This document shows, piece after piece, positions 12,780-13,816 of a stretch of 13,816 bases of DNA; the first letter of the stretch is position 1, and each line of letters opens with the position of its first letter. A program made the position numbers and the translations under genes. This DNA comes from Candidatus Saccharibacteria bacterium CG_4_10_14_0_2_um_filter_52_9. Its GTDB lineage: Bacteria > Patescibacteriota > Saccharimonadia > Saccharimonadales > UBA4665. The stretch covers positions 1-13,816 of the forward strand of contig PFOA01000024.1 of the NCBI GenBank assembly GCA_002792275.1, read 5' to 3'. Under the pieces are notes generated by a model. That model did no database searches and had not been told where the DNA came from. It saw only the letters and a list, made by a program, of their open reading frames with translations.

Positions 12780-12785
12780 AGTATA
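12780..12785 (-). promoter_or_regulatory. -10 element of the ABC exporter operon
   Basis: TATACT on the minus strand (12785 to 12780) is preceded after 17 nt by TATACA (12808 to 12803), 4 of 6 matches to a -35. That -35 lies inside the palindrome at 12796-12808, so a protein bound there would block the promoter. Confidence 0.45.
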
Positions 12786-12795
12786 CACGGGTTGC

Positions 12796-12877
12796 TATAC
12801 TTTGTATACCATGGGCGGGCGGACCATGTATTTGGCAGGGCACATACTGAGTATGCATACGTTATGCATAGGGTATG
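12796..12877. promoter_or_regulatory. Array of TATAC/CATAC palindromes, probable operators
   Basis: Two perfect 5-3-5 dyads share the form YATAC-NNN-GTATR: TATAC-TTT-GTATA (12796-12808) and CATAC-TGA-GTATG (12843-12855), centres 47 bp apart. The second runs into GTATGCATAC (12851-12860), TATGCATA (12863-12870) and another GTATG (12873-12877). AGTATA (12780-12785) also pairs with TATACT (12796-12801). They lie between the divergent ABC exporter and aminotransferase genes. No regulator gene of an obvious matching family lies beside them in the window. Confidence 0.5.
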
Positions 12878-12893
12878 TAGTGTCCGAAAGACA

Positions 12894-12910
12894 GGGAGAC
12901 TGCATCTCCC
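12894..12910. repeat. Inverted repeat upstream of the aminotransferase promoter
   Basis: GGGAGA (12894-12899) pairs perfectly with TCTCCC (12905-12910) around a 5-nt loop, ending 12 bp before the -10 at 12923. It covers the -35 region, where no consensus hexamer is seen. It could be an operator or activator site. No T-run follows, so it is not a terminator. Confidence 0.35.
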
Positions 12911-12922
12911 AATTGTATGGGC

Positions 12923-12928
12923 TATAAT
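12923..12928 (+). promoter_or_regulatory. Consensus -10 for the aminotransferase gene
   Basis: A perfect TATAAT ends 7 nt before ATG 12936, with no Shine-Dalgarno between, so a leaderless transcript is predicted. A standard -35 is not visible. Confidence 0.55.
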
Positions 12929-12935
12929 CAAACTA

Positions 12936-13816
12936 ATGAGATCTGAAGTTTTAGCGTCGCGGATGGCGACTATGAATGAGAGCGCCACGCTGGCTCTCAA
13001 CGCCCGGGCCAAGCAGTTGGCGGCCGAGGGCAAGACTATTTATAACCTGACAGCCGGCGAGCTGGCTACTGATACACCGGAGTACATCCAACAGGCCGTA
13101 GCCAGGACCTTGTCTCAGAACAAATACACCCCCGTTGCCGGCCTGCCCGAGCTGCGCCAGGAGATCGCCCGCGAAACCAAGTCATTTTATGGCTTGGACT
13201 GGATCGAGTCGACCAACGTGGTAGTCACCGGCGGTGCCAAACCAGCTCTCTACGCCACCCTTTTAGCACTTATAAACCCCGGCGACGAAGTCATCGTGCC
13301 CACCCCGTCCTGGGTTAGCTACAACCACCTGATCGAACTGGTGGGTGGCATCGTGATTGAGGTGCCACTAACTGAGAGCTTTGATCTGGATCACGATGCC
13401 ATTGCCGCCCAGATGTCGTCGCGCACCAGGGCGGTGATTGTCAACTCTCCGCACAACCCCACCGGTGCCGTGTTTTCAAAAACAGCCCTAAGCCAACTGG
13501 CCGTGGTTCTGAGAGGCAGTAACATCACAGTGATTGCCGACGATATTTATGCCAAGCTAGTCTACGACAGAGGCTTTACGCCCACACCCACCTGCCGATT
13601 TGAAAAACTGGTCATTATTAACGGTTTCTCCAAAAGCCAAGCTCTAACCGGTTGGCGAATCGGTTACGCCATAGCCGACAAGACGATTGCCGATGCCATA
13701 GCCAGCCTCCTAAGCCATATGACCGGCAACGCCTCTGTGCCCAGCCAGCAGGCCGCCCTGGCGGCTCTAAAGCGGGATGACAAGCCACCAATCGAAACTA
13801 TTGAGGCCTTAAAAGA
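12936..13816 (+). CDS. Class I/II PLP-dependent aminotransferase, 3' end beyond the window
   Basis: The first 293 residues of a fold-type I aminotransferase that would usually be about 390 long; the frame is open at the window edge. Seen motifs: 'LTAGELATDTPEYIQQA' (substrate-arm region), 'KYTPVAGLPELRQEIA' (63-78), 'VTGGAKPALYATLLALINPGDEV' around residues 98-119, 'PTPSWVSY' with Trp126 stacking on the cofactor, 'NSPHNPTG' (170-177) with Asn174, 'ADDIYAKLVY' with Asp202 and Tyr205, and 'GFSKSQALTGWRIGY' with the Schiff-base Lys233 and phosphate-binding Arg241. The pattern fits the AspC-like Ib branch that transfers amino groups between aspartate or related acids and 2-oxoglutarate. Substrate is not certain, and aromatic or branched acceptors are possible. 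ATG 12936 is set by the -10 7 nt upstream; Met10 or Met13 are alternatives. Confidence 0.93.
   Translation, partial: MRSEVLASRMATMNESATLALNARAKQLAAEGKTIYNLTAGELATDTPEYIQQAVARTLSQNKYTPVAGLPELRQEIARETKSFYGLDWIESTNVVVTGGAKPALYATLLALINPGDEVIVPTPSWVSYNHLIELVGGIVIEVPLTESFDLDHDAIAAQMSSRTRAVIVNSPHNPTGAVFSKTALSQLAVVLRGSNITVIADDIYAKLVYDRGFTPTPTCRFEKLVIINGFSKSQALTGWRIGYAIADKTIADAIASLLSHMTGNASVPSQQAALAALKRDDKPPIETIEALK

Noticed and set aside
12811..12927. Short plus-strand ORF of about 39 codons in the exporter/aminotransferase gap
   Set aside because: No Shine-Dalgarno, its composition follows the palindromic repeats, and it runs into the aminotransferase -10.
12713..13033. Minus-strand ORF of 106 codons
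   Set aside because: It is antisense to the aminotransferase start and crosses the operator region; no family motifs.
1..13816. Alternative genetic code with TGA read as glycine
   Set aside because: TGA ends several genes at sensible positions (GT2 at 4390, the second UPF0104 gene at 11208, the 89-residue gene at 9242), and no conserved gene has an internal TGA.
1..13816. CRISPR array, transposase, integrase, tRNA or rRNA
   Set aside because: No spaced direct repeats, no recombinase motifs and no tRNA-like cloverleaf were recognised on either strand; only short dyads occur.

Overview
The window reads as a chromosomal stretch of a small, compact bacterial genome, most likely Candidatus Saccharibacteria (TM7) or a close Patescibacteria/CPR relative. 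This is inferred from the gene set: a cupredoxin-like exported protein, HicB/HicA-like small genes, an LCP enzyme with a LytR_C tail, a membrane-free PAS histidine kinase with a single-domain response regulator, and flippase-like UPF0104 proteins. The packing also fits: convergent genes overlap by 10 and 17 bp or sit 1 and 6 bp apart. UGA is used as a stop, so the UGA-glycine code of Gracilibacteria/Absconditabacteria does not apply. No rRNA, tRNA, CRISPR or IS element was seen.

Layout. 1-594 (-) encodes a membrane-anchored DUF4352-like protein with an odd, hairpin-containing 3' end. 595-851 is a divergent intergenic region with a terminator-like hairpin and a candidate small RNA. 852-1268 (+) is a cupredoxin-like protein. 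1359-1994 (+) is a HicB-like antitoxin gene followed by a HicA-like gene whose frame is broken, or programmed to shift, at a run of A. 2001-5331 is a glycan/glycolipid block: a UPF0104 flippase-like protein (-), a GT-C glycosyltransferase (+) and a DPM-like GT2 glycosyltransferase (-). 5360-6925 (+) is an LCP ligase that may act on the polymers such enzymes make. 6942-7640 (+) is a Crp/Fnr-fold regulator, convergent with a four-gene signalling run on the minus strand (10166 down to 7624): a multi-pass membrane protein, an 89-residue helical protein, a soluble PAS histidine kinase and a lone receiver domain. 10266-11210 (+) is a second UPF0104 protein. 12767-11212 (-) is a DrrAB-type ABC exporter (ATPase then permease, coupled by TAATG). 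From 12936 (+) a class I aminotransferase runs off the window.

Regulation. At least seven first-in-transcript genes have a -10-like hexamer ending 6-7 nt before a start codon, with no Shine-Dalgarno sequence. This is the geometry of leaderless mRNAs. Several operon-internal genes, and two genes with a 15-20 nt leader, carry clear Shine-Dalgarno sequences instead. Two divergent gene pairs share near-palindromic -10 elements containing AGTATAAT. The intergenic region between the ABC exporter and the aminotransferase is dense in TATAC/CATAC palindromes that look like operators.

The observations I find most worth checking are the leaderless/leadered dichotomy, the frameshifted hicA-like gene, the candidate small RNA at about 621-740, the operator array at 12780-12877, and the separate GT2, GT-C and UPF0104 genes, which recall the domains that are fused in archaeal AglD. 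All family names come from motif recognition by eye; no database search was run.
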